NCBI GenBank assembly: GCA_964394585.1
Contig: CAYMYI010000175.1
Coordinates: 1 to 6,327, forward strand
Direction: 5' to 3'
DNA from: CAYUJH01 sp964394585
GTDB taxonomy: Bacteria; Bacteroidota; Bacteroidia; Cytophagales; Flammeovirgaceae
DNA: 6,327 nt
A program made the position numbers and the translations under genes. Below are positions 5,921-6,327 of this stretch, one piece after another. How positions within the stretch are numbered: the stretch's first letter is position 1; the number at the start of each line of letters is the position of its first letter. The notes under the pieces were generated by a model that searched no databases, was not told where the DNA came from, and saw nothing but the letters and a program-made list of their open reading frames with translations.

Positions 5921-6327
5921 ATGATGCGATACTTACCTGTTATTTGCCTTCTATTTATTTCTTTAAAAGGGGTAAGCCAAGATGATTTGGTAAAAGGTTA
6001 CAAACTGCTGTACGAGAGTGGCTTCGACTCTACCCGAACAATAGCCAATGTAAAAAATCTTCCTTTTACCCCAGAACAAATTGCGAAGATAGACCGCCAA
6101 GCCAACTCCATGAAAGCATATTATACGCTCCATGCCGAGGCCAAAACCTCTGTGTATCAGATAAAAGAAAAAACATATTCTGAGGAATACATAAAAAATA
6201 TGGGCGATAAAATGCCTACATTCGATTCGCTCAATTATCCAATGACTATAAAAAAGAAAGGAGAGCAAACCATCTATTTGTTAAACGGCAGAGTACCCGG
6301 CAATATGGCGGTTAAAGGATCTTACCA
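5921..6327 (+). CDS. Secreted GLPGLI-family-like protein, C-terminal part beyond window
   Basis: Partial gene: 135 codons from the ATG at 5921, open to the window end. Residues 1-19 are a signal peptide (MMRYLPVICLLFISLKGVS) leaving Q20 as the likely mature N-terminus, a common pattern in Bacteroidota. The mature part is lysine- and tyrosine-rich with no membrane segment, so it is periplasmic or outer-surface. The strand SMKAYYTLHAEAKTSVYQIK (63-82) resembles the early strand of GLPGLI proteins (Y-x-L-x-F/H ... S-x-Y/F). The GLPGLI motif itself would lie later, outside the window, so the family call is tentative. ATG codons at 5921 and 5924 are both possible; the first is used. The leader is A-rich, as is usual for the phylum, and a strong hairpin separates it from the small gene upstream. 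The function of this family is not established. The antisense reading frame over the same bases lacks protein-like composition. Confidence 0.72.
   Translation, partial: MMRYLPVICLLFISLKGVSQDDLVKGYKLLYESGFDSTRTIANVKNLPFTPEQIAKIDRQANSMKAYYTLHAEAKTSVYQIKEKTYSEEYIKNMGDKMPTFDSLNYPMTIKKKGEQTIYLLNGRVPGNMAVKGSY

Noticed and set aside
5963..6268. 101-residue minus-strand frame at the right end
   Set aside because: The plus strand there has an open frame with a signal peptide and a normal leader; the minus frame is rich in Phe, Ile and Cys, typical of antisense to Lys-rich coding DNA.

Overview
This 6.3 kb window looks like chromosome from a member of the Bacteroidota, probably a Cytophagales-type environmental bacterium; the phylum call is fairly firm, the order is inference. 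Supporting evidence: a DUF5916/CBM9-like outer-membrane protein and a GLPGLI-like secreted protein (both typical of this phylum), signal peptides whose mature ends begin with Gln, start codons without a Shine-Dalgarno sequence but often with A/T-rich leaders, and one clear match to the Bacteroidota promoter pattern TTTG - about 20 nt - TAnnTTTG. No tRNA, rRNA, CRISPR array, insertion sequence or integrase was seen.

Left part, minus strand (1-1428): a sensor protein cut by the window edge, with an Aer-type PAS domain (1-557), and upstream of it in the same direction a solo ParA/Soj-type ATPase (676-1428). They are 118 bp apart and no ParB lies beside the ParA in this window. A 314-bp divergent spacer (1429-1742) follows. 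Its right half contains inverted repeats that can fold into two mutually exclusive hairpins, the second ending nine bases before the next start codon.

Middle, plus strand (1743-5531): a 732-residue secreted protein with an N-terminal CBM9-like domain and a DUF5916 domain, then a 500-residue NtrC-family response regulator (receiver, coiled coil, sigma-54 AAA+ domain, FhlA-like Fis-type helix-turn-helix). The regulator has its own predicted housekeeping promoter, with an 11-bp palindrome at the likely transcription start, and a hairpin terminator with a UUCG loop after its stop. No histidine kinase is adjacent.

Right part, plus strand (5532-6327): a 73-residue secreted or membrane-anchored small protein with two cysteines near its C-terminus, lying between two hairpin terminators and preceded by a 12-bp tandem repeat. 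The last gene, cut by the window end, encodes a secreted protein resembling the GLPGLI family. The window shows no single pathway. The likeliest themes are redox or chemosensory signalling with intracellular positioning on the left, and envelope or secreted proteins with a sigma-54 regulator on the right. The least explained items are the small protein next to the GLPGLI-like gene, the switch-like leader of the DUF5916 gene, and the ParA beside the Aer-like PAS gene.
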